Counted from the first letter of the stretch, positions 51,757 through 59,835 are shown. The stretch is DNA of 64,000 bases from Burkholderiaceae bacterium (GCA_024235915.1 JACKLO010000008.1:310001-374000), one strand, 5' to 3'. Notes: generated by a model not told the origin, from the letters alone. Translations and numbers: made by a program.

Positions 51757-52941
51757 TCACCTGCGCTTGGCCAGCCGGGCGGCCATCGCCTCGAAGCAGC
51801 GCGGCCCACGGAACAGGCGCGAGCGCTCATACCAGCGCCACTTGTGCGCGTGTGTCTCGAACCGCCAGTCGACCACGGGGCCAGGCAGTGCGACCCACAT
51901 GGGCACGCCCAGCGCGCCGGCCAGGTGCGCCGGCCCTGAGTCCACGGTGATGACCATGTCCAAGCCGGCGTAGGCGTTCGCGGTGTCGGCGTAGTCGCCC
52001 AGCGCCAGCGGCTGCACCCAGGTGGGCGCGGCCTTGCCACGCTCACCGAACACCAGGCAATGGAAGGTGACGTCAGGCACCGCGGCCAGCGGTTCAAGCA
52101 TGGCCGGGTCGAGGGTGCGCAGCCGGCCGCCGATGGAGTCGGACGCGCACCAGTTCACGCCGACATGAAACCCGGTCCCGTAGTCGCGCGGTGCCTGCGC
52201 CTTGAGGTAGCCGCCGCGCGGGCCGTAGCCACCGCCGACGATGGCCGGGAGCAGCATCATCTCGGTCTGCGCATCGGCGTCGAGTGCCAGACCCTGCAGC
52301 GGCAGCAGCGCGGCGTCGTGTGCGACGTAGCCGTTGGCGCGCAGCAGAGGGATCAACGGCCGGCGCACGGCCACGGTGAGCCGATTGCAGCGCGCGGCAG
52401 CAGCTGGCAGGTAGCGCAGGAACTGCAGGGTGTCACCGTCGCCCATGCTGCCGATCACCAGCAGCCGGTCGACCTGCTGGCCTTGCCAGTACGGCAACGA
52501 CGACGGCGCGGCCTTCGCCATGGCGTGCTTGTTCATCATGCGGAAGCCGCGGGCCAGGTCTCCAGCGCGCAGGGCTTCATGCGCCGCAGCCTGGCCGGCT
52601 TCGTTGAGCTTCTCCACGCGCGCCAGGCGATCACGCACGAATTCATCGGCCGGGTCCAGTTCGGCCGCCCGGCGCAGGTAGGCGACGCGCTCCTCGTGTG
52701 TCTCGGAGTGCTGCGCCATGGCCAGCAGGCGGTCGACGTTCTCCGGCAGCGTGCGCAGGATGGCGTGCGCCTGCTGATACTCGCCCGCGGCCAGCTTCAC
52801 TGCAGCCAGCAGGCCCCGGACGGTCTCATCGTTGGGAATCAACTGGTCGAGCTCGGTCGCGTGGCGCACTGCGGCATAGACGTCTCCCACGCGCATCGCG
52901 GCCTGCACCTGGTGGACGATGGCTAGCTCTGCGATGTCCAT
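51757..52941 (-). CDS. TPR-repeat protein with GT9-like glycosyltransferase C-terminus
   Basis: A 394-residue protein. The N-terminal 130 residues form tetratricopeptide-like helical pairs (AVRHATELDQLIPNDETV, AYLRRAAELDPADEFV). The C-terminal half resembles ADP-heptose-type glycosyltransferases (GT-B): LLVIGSMGDGDTLQFLRYLP at its start and AYAGLDMVITVDSGPAHLAGALGVP at its end. The latter carries the D-S-GPAHLA nucleotide-sugar signature. Possible surface-glycan modification by the element. It is 13 bases from the upstream gene. Confidence 0.6.
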   Translation of the reverse strand: MDIAELAIVHQVQAAMRVGDVYAAVRHATELDQLIPNDETVRGLLAAVKLAAGEYQQAHAILRTLPENVDRLLAMAQHSETHEERVAYLRRAAELDPADEFVRDRLARVEKLNEAGQAAAHEALRAGDLARGFRMMNKHAMAKAAPSSLPYWQGQQVDRLLVIGSMGDGDTLQFLRYLPAAAARCNRLTVAVRRPLIPLLRANGYVAHDAALLPLQGLALDADAQTEMMLLPAIVGGGYGPRGGYLKAQAPRDYGTGFHVGVNWCASDSIGGRLRTLDPAMLEPLAAVPDVTFHCLVFGERGKAAPTWVQPLALGDYADTANAYAGLDMVITVDSGPAHLAGALGVPMWVALPGPVVDWRFETHAHKWRWYERSRLFRGPRCFEAMAARLAKRR

Positions 52942-52954
52942 GGGACGTGTCCTC

Positions 52955-53242
52955 TCAGGTTCCGCCGCAGAGTTCGCGCAGGCGAGCACTGTCGGCCTTG
53001 ATCCACTTCTTCAGGTCGTTGATGCGCTGGGTGCGATTCCTGCCCAGGTTGTCGACGAAGTAGTCGGCCTCATTGCGGTCGGCCTGTTCCTCGCGCAGCT
53101 GGAACTCGTAGTCACCCAGGCGCCGGTCGAGCCGGCGGATTTCGTACTCCACCAGGCGCCGGCAGACGGTGCTGCAGTAGGTCGGTGGGCGGCCAGGGCC
53201 CGTGTGTTCCGCCAGTGGTGTGCCGCACTTGATGCAGTTCAT
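52955..53242 (-). CDS. Small zinc-finger protein of the element
   Basis: A 95-residue protein starting MNCIKCGTPLAEH, with CxxC at the N-terminus and CSTVCRR 20 residues later (four Cys, zinc-finger-like). The helical charged remainder (RRLDRRLGDYEFQLREEQADRNEADYF) may be a coiled coil. An in-frame GTG at 53257 is possible, but the ATG at 53242 has GGAG 12 bases upstream. Similar short zinc-ribbon proteins occur in phages; the role is unknown. Confidence 0.6.
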   Translation of the reverse strand: MNCIKCGTPLAEHTGPGRPPTYCSTVCRRLVEYEIRRLDRRLGDYEFQLREEQADRNEADYFVDNLGRNRTQRINDLKKWIKADSARLRELCGGT

Positions 53243-53297
53243 CGGGGGTTTCTCCACTGCGTTTGAAAAGGCGCTGAACCAGACTAAAAAGTCTGTA

Positions 53298-53350
53298 TGG
53301 CAGGAAGGTGGGTTTCAGACCTCAAAGGTCGGGAAGATCGAATCCCGGTT
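53298..53350 (-). other. Degenerate tRNA-Ser-like 3' half
   Basis: On the minus strand ACCGGGATTCGA carries an anticodon-like TTCGA. About 30 bases on, GTCTGAAACCCACCTTCCTG then CCA resembles the real tRNA-Ser end GTTCGAATCCCTCCTTCTCC then GCCA (about 18 of 23 positions). There is no 5' half, and the T-loop is scrambled, so it is not a functional tRNA. It could be an old integration scar or chance. Confidence 0.25.
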
Positions 53351-53360
53351 AGGGGGTCAC

Positions 53361-53389
53361 GCGCGGCCAGGCGCATTGCCCAGCCGCGC
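53361..53389 (-). terminator. Hairpin downstream of the capsid gene
   Basis: GCGCGGC (53361-53367) pairs with GCCGCGC (53383-53389), nine bases past the capsid stop. No T-tract follows on the minus strand. It probably ends or protects the capsid mRNA. The 155-base gap 53243-53397 holds only this and the tRNA-like relic. Confidence 0.45.
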
Positions 53390-53397
53390 AAACCTCA

Positions 53398-54621
53398 TCA
53401 CGCGTAGGTGATGTCTTCCAGCGAGCAGAACGACTCGGAGCGGACCGCAGCGAAGTCGACGCGAGCGTGCGCGAGGATGCCGATCTGCAGGTTCGAGCCG
53501 AGGAACGTCTGACGGAGCACGTCGATCGTGATGTTCTTGCGAACGCCGAACATCAGGTCGCGCCAGTCCGCGATCATGGCCGTGCCGGTCGGCGCTGCGG
53601 TGGTCCACAGCTTGGGCATGCTCGACACCTCGGACGGCGGCATCAACGGCGTGTTGTCGTCCGCCAGGCCGGTCTTGAGCTTGGCCATGTGCTTCCACAA
53701 CACAGGGTTGGCCACCAGCGCGCCGATGTTGGCCATCGGCACGTTGTCCGCGAGCAGTTCGTACATGCCATCGATGGCGAAGTCCCAGGCCACCGGCGTG
53801 CCGATGCTCGTGACGGTGTTGCGCCCACTCAGGTTCAGCACGCCTGCGCCGGTCATCGGGGCCACCGCCGCGTTCGTCGTGACACCCACCAGGCCAGCCG
53901 AGTCGATGGCGTTCGCCAGGGCTTGGATGAGTGCGCGCTCGAGGATCGCCTCGATGTTGCTCGAGTCCTGCGCCAGTTCGATCGACAGCTTGACCAGCGC
54001 GACGCAGGTCTTCGCGGCGAGTCGCACCTGGCCGAACGTGGCGTCGGTGTCGGGAACGCTGCCGTTCTCCGCGTGCCAGGAGACGGTCGGGTCGCCGGTC
54101 AGCTTCAGCATCAGCAGTTCGCCCGCGTCCATGGGCACCGTCTGGGCACCGGCCCGGGTGAGCACCATGGCGGCCCGGAGCTTGTCGATCCACGCACTGG
54201 AAAGCATCCCCTGCACGGAGTAGCCGCCCTGCGGATCGTTGCCGATGTTGAGCGCCTTGCGCTCGGCCTCGAGTTCACGCGCGTCGTCCGCGGCGCCACC
54301 CAGCGCCAGGCCACGCAGCACGCGGCCCATGCTCGGAATGTCGCCCTTGTGCTCGGTGGCAGCGACTTCGCGCTGCAGCAGCGACTGGTCGGCACTGAGA
54401 ACGTCGATCCGCGACTTCGTGCGAGGGTCAATCCACACGGCCGGCGCGACGTTCGGCGAGCCCGGGTTGCTGCCCCCGAAGTTCGGGCGCTGGGCCTTCA
54501 TCGCGATCTGTTTGACCTGTTCTTCCAGCGCGTTGACCCGGGTGGTGTGCGCGTTCTTGAACTCGGTCACGGCTTTGGCTTGCCCGTCGAGGATTTCGGC
54601 GATGTCTGTAATGGTCGTCAT
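53398..54621 (-). CDS. HK97-fold phage major capsid protein
   Basis: A 407-residue major capsid protein. Residues 1-100 are a helical, coiled-coil-rich segment (HTTRVNALEEQVKQIAMK) like the HK97 delta domain, which is cut off during maturation. The shell domain follows (GDPTVSWHAENGSVPDTDATFGQVRLAAKTCVALVKLSIELAQDSSNIE region, about 165-215; FGVRKNITIDV near the end). Length and layout are those of full-size HK97-type capsid proteins. It lies 3 bases after the small protease-tail-like gene. No portal or protease gene is nearby. Confidence 0.9.
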   Translation of the reverse strand: MTTITDIAEILDGQAKAVTEFKNAHTTRVNALEEQVKQIAMKAQRPNFGGSNPGSPNVAPAVWIDPRTKSRIDVLSADQSLLQREVAATEHKGDIPSMGRVLRGLALGGAADDARELEAERKALNIGNDPQGGYSVQGMLSSAWIDKLRAAMVLTRAGAQTVPMDAGELLMLKLTGDPTVSWHAENGSVPDTDATFGQVRLAAKTCVALVKLSIELAQDSSNIEAILERALIQALANAIDSAGLVGVTTNAAVAPMTGAGVLNLSGRNTVTSIGTPVAWDFAIDGMYELLADNVPMANIGALVANPVLWKHMAKLKTGLADDNTPLMPPSEVSSMPKLWTTAAPTGTAMIADWRDLMFGVRKNITIDVLRQTFLGSNLQIGILAHARVDFAAVRSESFCSLEDITYA

Positions 54622-54624
54622 GAT

Positions 54625-54993
54625 TCAGCCTTTGAGGGAGCGCGCGAAGGCTTGCATTGCTTCGCGCAGTCGTTGCGTTTCGTCCGGCTCGGTGTGGTCG
54701 AGCTCTGCAGCAGCAGTGGCAGGGTTGAAACCTTGCCGGGCGATGTCGGCCGCCTGCTTGCGTGTGAAGCCCAGCCCGCGCAATGCGCGCTCGAACTCCC
54801 GCACGGTCGTCGGCGGTGCGGCCTTGCCTTCGCTGCTGCCCGCTGGTGCCTCGGTCGCGCATCCCGCGCTGTCGTCGGCGCCTGGCGTCGCTGCTGCGTC
54901 CGCTGGCCTGTCGCCTGCTGCTGGCACGCATCCCGCGGCTGCATCAGGGGTGTCGACGCATCCCGCGTCGATCACCGTGGCGTCATTCTGCAT
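54625..54993 (-). CDS. Small capsid-linked protein resembling a prohead protease C-terminal tail
   Basis: A 122-residue protein. The first 70 residues are Ala/Asp/Pro-rich and look disordered. The rest contains TVREFERALRGLGFTRKQAA and DIARQGF, which resembles the conserved tail of HK97-type (S78) prohead proteases, but the protease domain itself is absent. Directly upstream of the capsid gene, so a scaffold or capsid-adaptor role is plausible. The start at 54993 overlaps the previous gene. Confidence 0.55.
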   Translation of the reverse strand: MQNDATVIDAGCVDTPDAAAGCVPAAGDRPADAAATPGADDSAGCATEAPAGSSEGKAAPPTTVREFERALRGLGFTRKQAADIARQGFNPATAAAELDHTEPDETQRLREAMQAFARSLKG

Positions 54994-55177
54994 CGGGCTT
55001 GCCCTCCGGTGCAAAGTAGTCCCGGACGATGCGGATCGCGATGCTGCGGCTGGTGCCGTGCGCCCGGCAGATGTGCTCTAGGCGTCGACGGTCCAATGCC
55101 CTGCGGTGCCTGCTCCAGCCGCCGTTGACCCAGGCGAACAGGCGAGCGGCCAGGCTCTCAGTGCGCGGCTGCAGCAT
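54983..55177 (-). CDS. Small basic protein of the element, unknown
   Basis: A 64-residue, Arg-rich protein (MLQPRTESLAARLFAWVNGG, then a helical segment with HICRAHGTSRSIAIRIVRDYF). The last part could be a small HTH. It overlaps both neighbours by 11-20 bases, in keeping with the packed operon, but its reality rests on context only. Confidence 0.4.
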   Translation of the reverse strand: MLQPRTESLAARLFAWVNGGWSRHRRALDRRRLEHICRAHGTSRSIAIRIVRDYFAPEGKPDAE

Positions 55178-55472
55178 CGTGGCCCCCTTTGCCCTGCAAC
55201 GTGGTCGAGAACACCTCGACCGTGTTCTGCTCGCCGTGCTTGTAGCCGTCCAGGCGCAGCACCACGCGCACCTGGCCGGCGGCCCGGTACTCGAGCACCA
55301 GGCGGCGAACAGCACGCCCGTTGTCGAACTCTTGGGCCAGCGTCGCGAAGCGGTGCGGGTCGTCGGCTCTCGCGTATGCCAGGCCTGCATTGACTGCGAG
55401 ATCCGCGGCCCGGCACAGCGTGTCGAAGATGGGCGCGTCGGAGTCTTGCGGCGGAATGGTGGGGTCGGTCAT
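55158..55472 (-). CDS. Hypothetical protein of the element
   Basis: A 104-residue acidic protein (MTDPTIPPQDSDAPIFDTL) with a beta-rich middle (VLEYRAAGQVRVVLRLDGY). I recognise no family. It overlaps the upstream gene by four bases (ATGA), which supports it as a real, coupled gene. Confidence 0.5.
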   Translation of the reverse strand: MTDPTIPPQDSDAPIFDTLCRAADLAVNAGLAYARADDPHRFATLAQEFDNGRAVRRLVLEYRAAGQVRVVLRLDGYKHGEQNTVEVFSTTLQGKGGHDAAAAH

Positions 55473-55702
55473 GTCGTTCCTTCAGTGGTTGACGCCAGCC
55501 GCGCGCGCAGCCGTGCCTGCCGCTGCCATGCGGCTTGCCGGCTGCAGCCCAGCTCGCGGGCCAGTTCGGTTGCAGTGAGGTCGAGCCATTCGTGCTCGGC
55601 CGTTGGTTCGTCGTGAAGACGGTGAACGCGGCCAGGAGCGGCCGGCAGCTTCGGCGCGGGCTTGCCGCTCAAGGTGTCGACGATCAAGCGCCACCGGTTC
55701 AC
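55469..55702 (-). CDS. Small HTH protein of the element
   Basis: A 77-residue protein with a GTG start overlapping the replication gene stop (GTGA). The C-terminal half, ATELARELGCSRQAAWQRQA, has the spacing of a helix-turn-helix, so it may be a DNA-binding regulator or terminase-small-subunit-like protein. No clear family. Confidence 0.55.
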   Translation of the reverse strand: MNRWRLIVDTLSGKPAPKLPAAPGRVHRLHDEPTAEHEWLDLTATELARELGCSRQAAWQRQARLRARLASTTEGTT

Positions 55703-56658
55703 AGCTCGAACCCTTCGAAGATGTCCTTGGGTCTGTCGCCCGGGCGCTTGGCGGCGAACGGTCCGGCGAACGCTGCTACGTGTGCAAGCCGCGCCTGCTC
55801 AGCGGGCGAACCTTCTGGCGCCCTAAGCCCTGTCGCCCACTGCGTTCGCAACTCTTCGGCATCGGCCAATAGCGGCCCAACGGCGTGCATCTTCTTGGCG
55901 TAGAAGGCCCCGCCGTGCCAGACGTAGAACTCGGCCACCTTCGGCGCTTCGTCGACGCCCAAGCGGTCGACCAGCCGCGCCATTTGGCCGTTGACAGTCG
56001 CGTTGCGAACCGGATTGGTGCCGTACCGCTTGCAGTAGGCGTCGGCGTACGCCTTCCATACCGAAGCGGTCTTCGTGTCTGAGTCACGCTTCTTTCCCAT
56101 AGCCGACTTCTTCGACTGCGGGGCGCCAGCTTCAGCTGGCAGTGTGTCAACGCCATCGAGCGCTGCCTGCGCCAGATCCCGGTTCAATTCCGGTTCCTTC
56201 CGGTTCAATACGGTTAGGGCGGTGCTGGTGTCACCCGTCTGCGTCATCAACACCGCCCCTCTGCGACATGTAGACCGCCCGTCTGCGTCATCAGCGCCGC
56301 CCGTGTCTTTGTCGACAGGGGCGTCGCCTGTGTCGCCCGTAGGGGTGTCATCTGCGACACCCGTTCTGCGGGCAAGGCCGTCGAGCCGATCCAGGTGCAA
56401 TAGGTAGTGCGGTGTCGCCCCGGGTCGGCCGCCGAGTGCATTTGCAACGACGGACAAGATCCCCATCTCGATCAGCGATCGAACACCCCTTTGTGCCTGC
56501 CTGCGATCGATGCCAACCGCATCGGCTATCGAGCGAATTCCAATGTTCAACTGGCCGGTCTTTGCGTTGAGGGCGTCCGCCATGACGACGGCTATCAGCT
56601 TGAGCGACGGTGGGCGGAGCTGTGAACGCAGGACGGCCGACAAGGCACGAACGCTCAT
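55699..56658 (-). CDS. Replication-type winged-helix protein
   Basis: A 319-residue protein. Residues 10-70 (SLKLIAVVMADALNAKTGQL, IRSIADAVGIDRRQAQRGVRSLIEMGILS) form a winged helix of the kind found in phage O-like and plasmid replication initiators. A low-complexity middle (about 95-165) is Asp/Thr-rich. The C-terminal 130 residues contain VWKAYADAYCKRYGTNPVRN and VAEFYVWHGGAFYAKK, a conserved-looking domain of phage replication proteins. No helicase or primase motifs. It is coupled to both neighbours. Confidence 0.65.
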   Translation of the reverse strand: MSVRALSAVLRSQLRPPSLKLIAVVMADALNAKTGQLNIGIRSIADAVGIDRRQAQRGVRSLIEMGILSVVANALGGRPGATPHYLLHLDRLDGLARRTGVADDTPTGDTGDAPVDKDTGGADDADGRSTCRRGAVLMTQTGDTSTALTVLNRKEPELNRDLAQAALDGVDTLPAEAGAPQSKKSAMGKKRDSDTKTASVWKAYADAYCKRYGTNPVRNATVNGQMARLVDRLGVDEAPKVAEFYVWHGGAFYAKKMHAVGPLLADAEELRTQWATGLRAPEGSPAEQARLAHVAAFAGPFAAKRPGDRPKDIFEGFEL

Positions 56659-56921
56659 CCTGGCGCCCCGATTCGCTGCAGCCAGGCCTCGACGTCGGCC
56701 TCCTCGAGCTCGCGGCTCCAGCCGTGCCGGAAGGCCAGCCACCGACCATCAGCCATACGGCGCAGCTGGTGGCCTCGCAGCGCGGCCCGCGCCTGCCAGG
56801 TGATCCATGCTTTGCGCCGCGCTTCCTCGGGAGTGATACTTGCGGTGCCGTCTGTCTCGCATGCCGCCCGGTCCGCGCTGCCCCCCAGCGCCCCGGGCGG
56901 TTGTGCTTTCGGGGCGGTCAT
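56655..56921 (-). CDS. Small hypothetical protein of the element
   Basis: An 88-residue protein with ITPEEARRKAWITWQARAAL and a C-terminal WSRELEEADVEAWLQRIGAP segment. I recognise no family. It overlaps AlpA by four bases and the replication gene by four bases, so it is very likely translated as part of one operon. Confidence 0.55.
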   Translation of the reverse strand: MTAPKAQPPGALGGSADRAACETDGTASITPEEARRKAWITWQARAALRGHQLRRMADGRWLAFRHGWSRELEEADVEAWLQRIGAPG

Positions 56922-57160
56922 GCGGCCACCCCCTGCGCTTCAAGCCAAGCGTGGATGTCGCGCAGCCGCCAGCGCGTGCAGCGCTTGCTCAGGCGGATCG
57001 GTTCGGGGAATCTCTGCGCGCGCAGCCTGTCGTAGATTGCCGTCGAACTGGTGAAACCGCAAAGGGCGCGGACCGTCTTGATGTCGACGAGTGCGGCACC
57101 TTGAAGTTCATTTGGAATGAGTTGACGCTGATTGCCTTCTGCGGTCACTGGTTGCTCCAT
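56918..57160 (-). CDS. AlpA-like transcriptional regulator
   Basis: An 80-residue small DNA-binding protein. TVRALCGFTSSTAIYDRLRA, then FPEPIRLSKRCTRWRLRDIHAWLEAQ, matches the AlpA/MerR-type winged helix used by satellites and P4-like elements as an excision/integrase-gene activator. The ATG at 57160 is preferred; the frame is open to 57205. It lies at the head of the early unit, 49 bases after the next upstream gene. Confidence 0.8.
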   Translation of the reverse strand: MEQPVTAEGNQRQLIPNELQGAALVDIKTVRALCGFTSSTAIYDRLRAQRFPEPIRLSKRCTRWRLRDIHAWLEAQGVAA

Positions 57161-57209
57161 GCGTTGAACGTCATGGCGGCATGGTCCACATCGAACCAGT
57201 GACAAGCGA

Positions 57210-57941
57210 CTACTTAGCGCGCTCGATCATTCCTCTTAAGTCCCCGCTCACCCCGCGGAGCATCGCTGACACGTCCTTCTGCATCACAGGGTCATCGGCC
57301 GCCGTCTCTAACGCGACGTTGGCCCATGCTGCGATGGTCGCTGCGGGCGCGTGGGCTTTTGCGCGAAGCGCGAAGTAATGCATCCAGCGCACGAACGCGA
57401 TCACTTGGGGGCGTTTGCGGTGTCGAAGCACTGCTCGGGGCGGCAGGCTTTGGATGTGGCCCGTAACAAGCTCAGTCGCCACGCGAAGCACGTCCACGAT
57501 CGCGATCCGATACGCGCCCCTTAGCGCTTTCACGTCTGACCAGCCGATGAACACCTCAGCCGCATCGAGGCCATTGCTCGCCGGTAGTTCGTACGAGCGC
57601 GCGAAGCCACGCGGAACGGGCGCGCGGTCAATCGCGTCTTGAAGTCGAAGGATGGCTTCGCTGACCTCATCTAGGGCGGCCCGCTCTTCGTCAGCAGGCT
57701 GCCGCCGAATCTCGGTCCTTGATCGCGCCAGGGCCATGCGGGCTGCGACAAAGATGGGCATCTCGTCGTGGCCCGTCGGCCAAAGGTCCCGATCGTCGCT
57801 AGAGAGGACCCGCTGACACAGGGCTATCCATTCCCCCGGCAACCGACCATTGGCAGCGAGCCACGCACGCAATTCGTCGCCGGGTCGGCTCTCTGGTGAG
57901 GCCGGGGCCGACTTGGCCCCGGGTCTGCGCTTGGTGGGCAC
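57210..57941 (-). CDS. Hypothetical protein of the element
   Basis: A 243-residue, mostly helical soluble protein with a GTG start at 57941. It has no family that I recognise. The N-terminus is basic and Pro-rich (MPTKRRPGAKSAPASPESRP) and the rest has heptad-like leucine patterns (EVSEAILRLQDAIDRAP). It starts two bases after the stop of its upstream neighbour. Its base composition is visibly less GC-rich than the flanking chromosome. Confidence 0.55.
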   Translation of the reverse strand: MPTKRRPGAKSAPASPESRPGDELRAWLAANGRLPGEWIALCQRVLSSDDRDLWPTGHDEMPIFVAARMALARSRTEIRRQPADEERAALDEVSEAILRLQDAIDRAPVPRGFARSYELPASNGLDAAEVFIGWSDVKALRGAYRIAIVDVLRVATELVTGHIQSLPPRAVLRHRKRPQVIAFVRWMHYFALRAKAHAPAATIAAWANVALETAADDPVMQKDVSAMLRGVSGDLRGMIERAK

Positions 57942-57943
57942 AG

Positions 57944-58519
57944 TCAGACGAATGGCTCGATCGCGGCCTGCGTGGCCTCGACACGCTCACGCGCAAGCTG
58001 AATCAGGCGCAGGGTGTTGTGCGCGTAGTCCTTGTCCACGCTCATGCGCCGCAGGCCGCCGAGTTCGTCGACGCGCTCCTCGGCTGCAGACAACAGTGCC
58101 GCGACATCGAACATGCCGTTGCGCTCGCGGTGTAGGACATTCGACAGGTCTGGCGCTTGGCCAGTCTTCACCTGGCCGTCCAACTTGCCGGCCAGACGCG
58201 GGATCTCGGTAGCCGGGTCCCAGTCCCGACCGGGCGAGACACCATCCGCGAACATGCTCAAAAGCTGTGCCATCGCGAGGAAGAACCCATCGCGACGCGC
58301 AGGATCGCCGGACAGGATCGCGGCTTGGGTCTGCATCCGGACGTGTGCGGCGAATGCCCTGTAGTCGCGCGGATCCGGTTGATCTGGAGCGTCGATGTCG
58401 ACGTCTGCGAACGCAAGATCGGTGGTCGCCGCGATGTGGTCGATCATCGAGCGGAAGTCCCGCGCCCCTGCCTGTATGCCGGTGGAAAGGGTGTCGGGGT
58501 TTACATTCGTCTCAGCCAT
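57944..58519 (-). CDS. Hypothetical protein of the element
   Basis: A 191-residue acidic, helical protein (MAETNVNPDTLSTGIQAGAR, later AHVRMQTQAAILSGDPARRD). No known family or catalytic motif seen. It is two bases from the next gene and about 100 bases after the integrase, from which it may have its own promoter. Confidence 0.55.
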   Translation of the reverse strand: MAETNVNPDTLSTGIQAGARDFRSMIDHIAATTDLAFADVDIDAPDQPDPRDYRAFAAHVRMQTQAAILSGDPARRDGFFLAMAQLLSMFADGVSPGRDWDPATEIPRLAGKLDGQVKTGQAPDLSNVLHRERNGMFDVAALLSAAEERVDELGGLRRMSVDKDYAHNTLRLIQLARERVEATQAAIEPFV

Positions 58520-58551
58520 TTCATGATCTCCTGTCGATCGTGGGGTGGTCA

Positions 58552-58585
58552 GGCCCGGGTCGCTGCTCCACCAGCTTCCCGGGCC
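58552..58585. repeat. 8-bp inverted repeat downstream of the integrase
   Basis: GGCCCGGG (58552-58559) and CCCGGGCC (58578-58585) around an 18-base spacer, 33 bases past the integrase stop. It may be a terminator without T-tract or a protein-binding site. The 98-base gap holds nothing else. Confidence 0.4.
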
Positions 58586-58617
58586 GCCTTGCCGGCAACC
58601 GGCCGGCGCGGTGCGGC

Positions 58618-59835
58618 TCATGCCGCCTTGAACGGAATCACCTTCGCGCCCTGGCGTAACTGGTCCATGTGGTCGGCGTACCACTGCATCATCTTCCTGC
58701 GCTGCGGCAGGTAGGTCGCGAAGTTGTAGGCCGCGCTCACCTCGTCGCGCTCCTGGTGGGCCAGCTGCAGTTCGATGTGCGCATGATCGAAGCCGGCCTC
58801 GTGCAGGATGGTCGAGGCCACCCCGCGGAACCCGTGGCCGGTCATCCGGCCGGCGTAGCCCATGCGCCGTAGGGCCGCGAGGATGGTGTTGTTGCTCATC
58901 GGCACCTCGTGGTCGCGCTCGCCGGGAAACAGCAGCCCGCTCAGGCCCTTCAACTCGTGCAGGCACCGCAGCGCGTCGACGGCCTGAGTGGACAGCGGCA
59001 CGATGTGCGGCGTCTTCATCTTCATGCGCGCGGCCGGGATGCGCCACTCGGCGTTGTCGAGATCGAACTCCTCCCAGCGCGCGGCGATCAGTTCGCCAGT
59101 CCGCACGAAGGTCAACGTCATCAGCTGCAGTGCGAAGCGGGTATATGGCGAGCCGGGATAGGCGTGCACCTTGCGCAGCAGTTCGGGCAGTTCGGAGGCG
59201 TCGACCCTCGCGTAATGCTCCTGCTTCCGTGGCTTCAGCGCAGCGCCCGGCCGAACGTCGCGCGATGGGTTGCGCTCGACCATGCCGTGCGCCAGCGCGA
59301 ACTCGAACACCTGGCCGCAGGTCTGCCAGGCCCGCCGGGCAATGTCCAGGGCGCCGCGGCTCTCGATCTTCTTGGCCATGGCCAGCAGGTGCGGCGCGGA
59401 GACGTCGGCGATGGGCTTGCGGCCGATGGCCGGGAACACGTCGGCCTCCAGGCGCCGGATCACGTAGCCGGAATGCCGCTCGGACTTCGGACCCTTCCAG
59501 TTCTCGAACCAGGCGCGGGCGACGGCCTCAAAGGTGTTGTCGAGCTTGACCTGCTTTGCGAGCTTCTGGTCCTTCTTGGCCTGCACCGGATCGTCGCCGG
59601 CCTTGAGCTTCAGCCGGGCCGCGTCACGGTCGAGCCGGGCCTGCGCCAGCGAGACGGCCGGGTACATGCCGATCGCCAGCCGCTTCTCCTTGCCCCCGAA
59701 GCGGTACTTCCAGCGCCAGTGCTTGGCCCCGGTGGGCAGCACTTCGAGGTACAGACCGCCGGCATCAGTCAGCCGATGCCGGGTCTTTCCCTCGGGACAG
59801 GTGGCGTTCTTGCACTGGGGATCGGTCAGAGGCAT
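58618..59835 (-). CDS. int: P4-type tyrosine recombinase (integrase)
   Basis: A 405-residue integrase with the N-terminal arm-binding domain typical of P4-like integrases (LTDAGGLYLEVLPTGAKHWRW). The core domain and catalytic site follow: FVRTGELIAARWEEF (Arg), MTGHGFRGVAS (HxxR), QLAHQERDEVSAAYNFATY (His and the nucleophilic Tyr). All catalytic residues are present. It starts about 175 bases from tRNA-Ser and reads away from it, the standard layout for tRNA-targeting elements. Confidence 0.95.
   Translation of the reverse strand: MPLTDPQCKNATCPEGKTRHRLTDAGGLYLEVLPTGAKHWRWKYRFGGKEKRLAIGMYPAVSLAQARLDRDAARLKLKAGDDPVQAKKDQKLAKQVKLDNTFEAVARAWFENWKGPKSERHSGYVIRRLEADVFPAIGRKPIADVSAPHLLAMAKKIESRGALDIARRAWQTCGQVFEFALAHGMVERNPSRDVRPGAALKPRKQEHYARVDASELPELLRKVHAYPGSPYTRFALQLMTLTFVRTGELIAARWEEFDLDNAEWRIPAARMKMKTPHIVPLSTQAVDALRCLHELKGLSGLLFPGERDHEVPMSNNTILAALRRMGYAGRMTGHGFRGVASTILHEAGFDHAHIELQLAHQERDEVSAAYNFATYLPQRRKMMQWYADHMDQLRQGAKVIPFKAA

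Noticed and set aside
53298..53350. Functional tRNA gene
   Set aside because: Only a 3'-half-like sequence is present, with no acceptor 5' strand or D-arm, and the T-loop is scrambled; kept only as a possible relic.
57015..57060. Restriction-modification or toxin-antitoxin system inside the element
   Set aside because: None of the small proteins shows methyltransferase, nuclease, RelE, HicA or similar motifs; the HTH protein here is AlpA-like.
51187..59835. Complete prophage
   Set aside because: No portal, terminase, tail, lysis or CI-type repressor genes are found, and the region is too short for a tailed phage.
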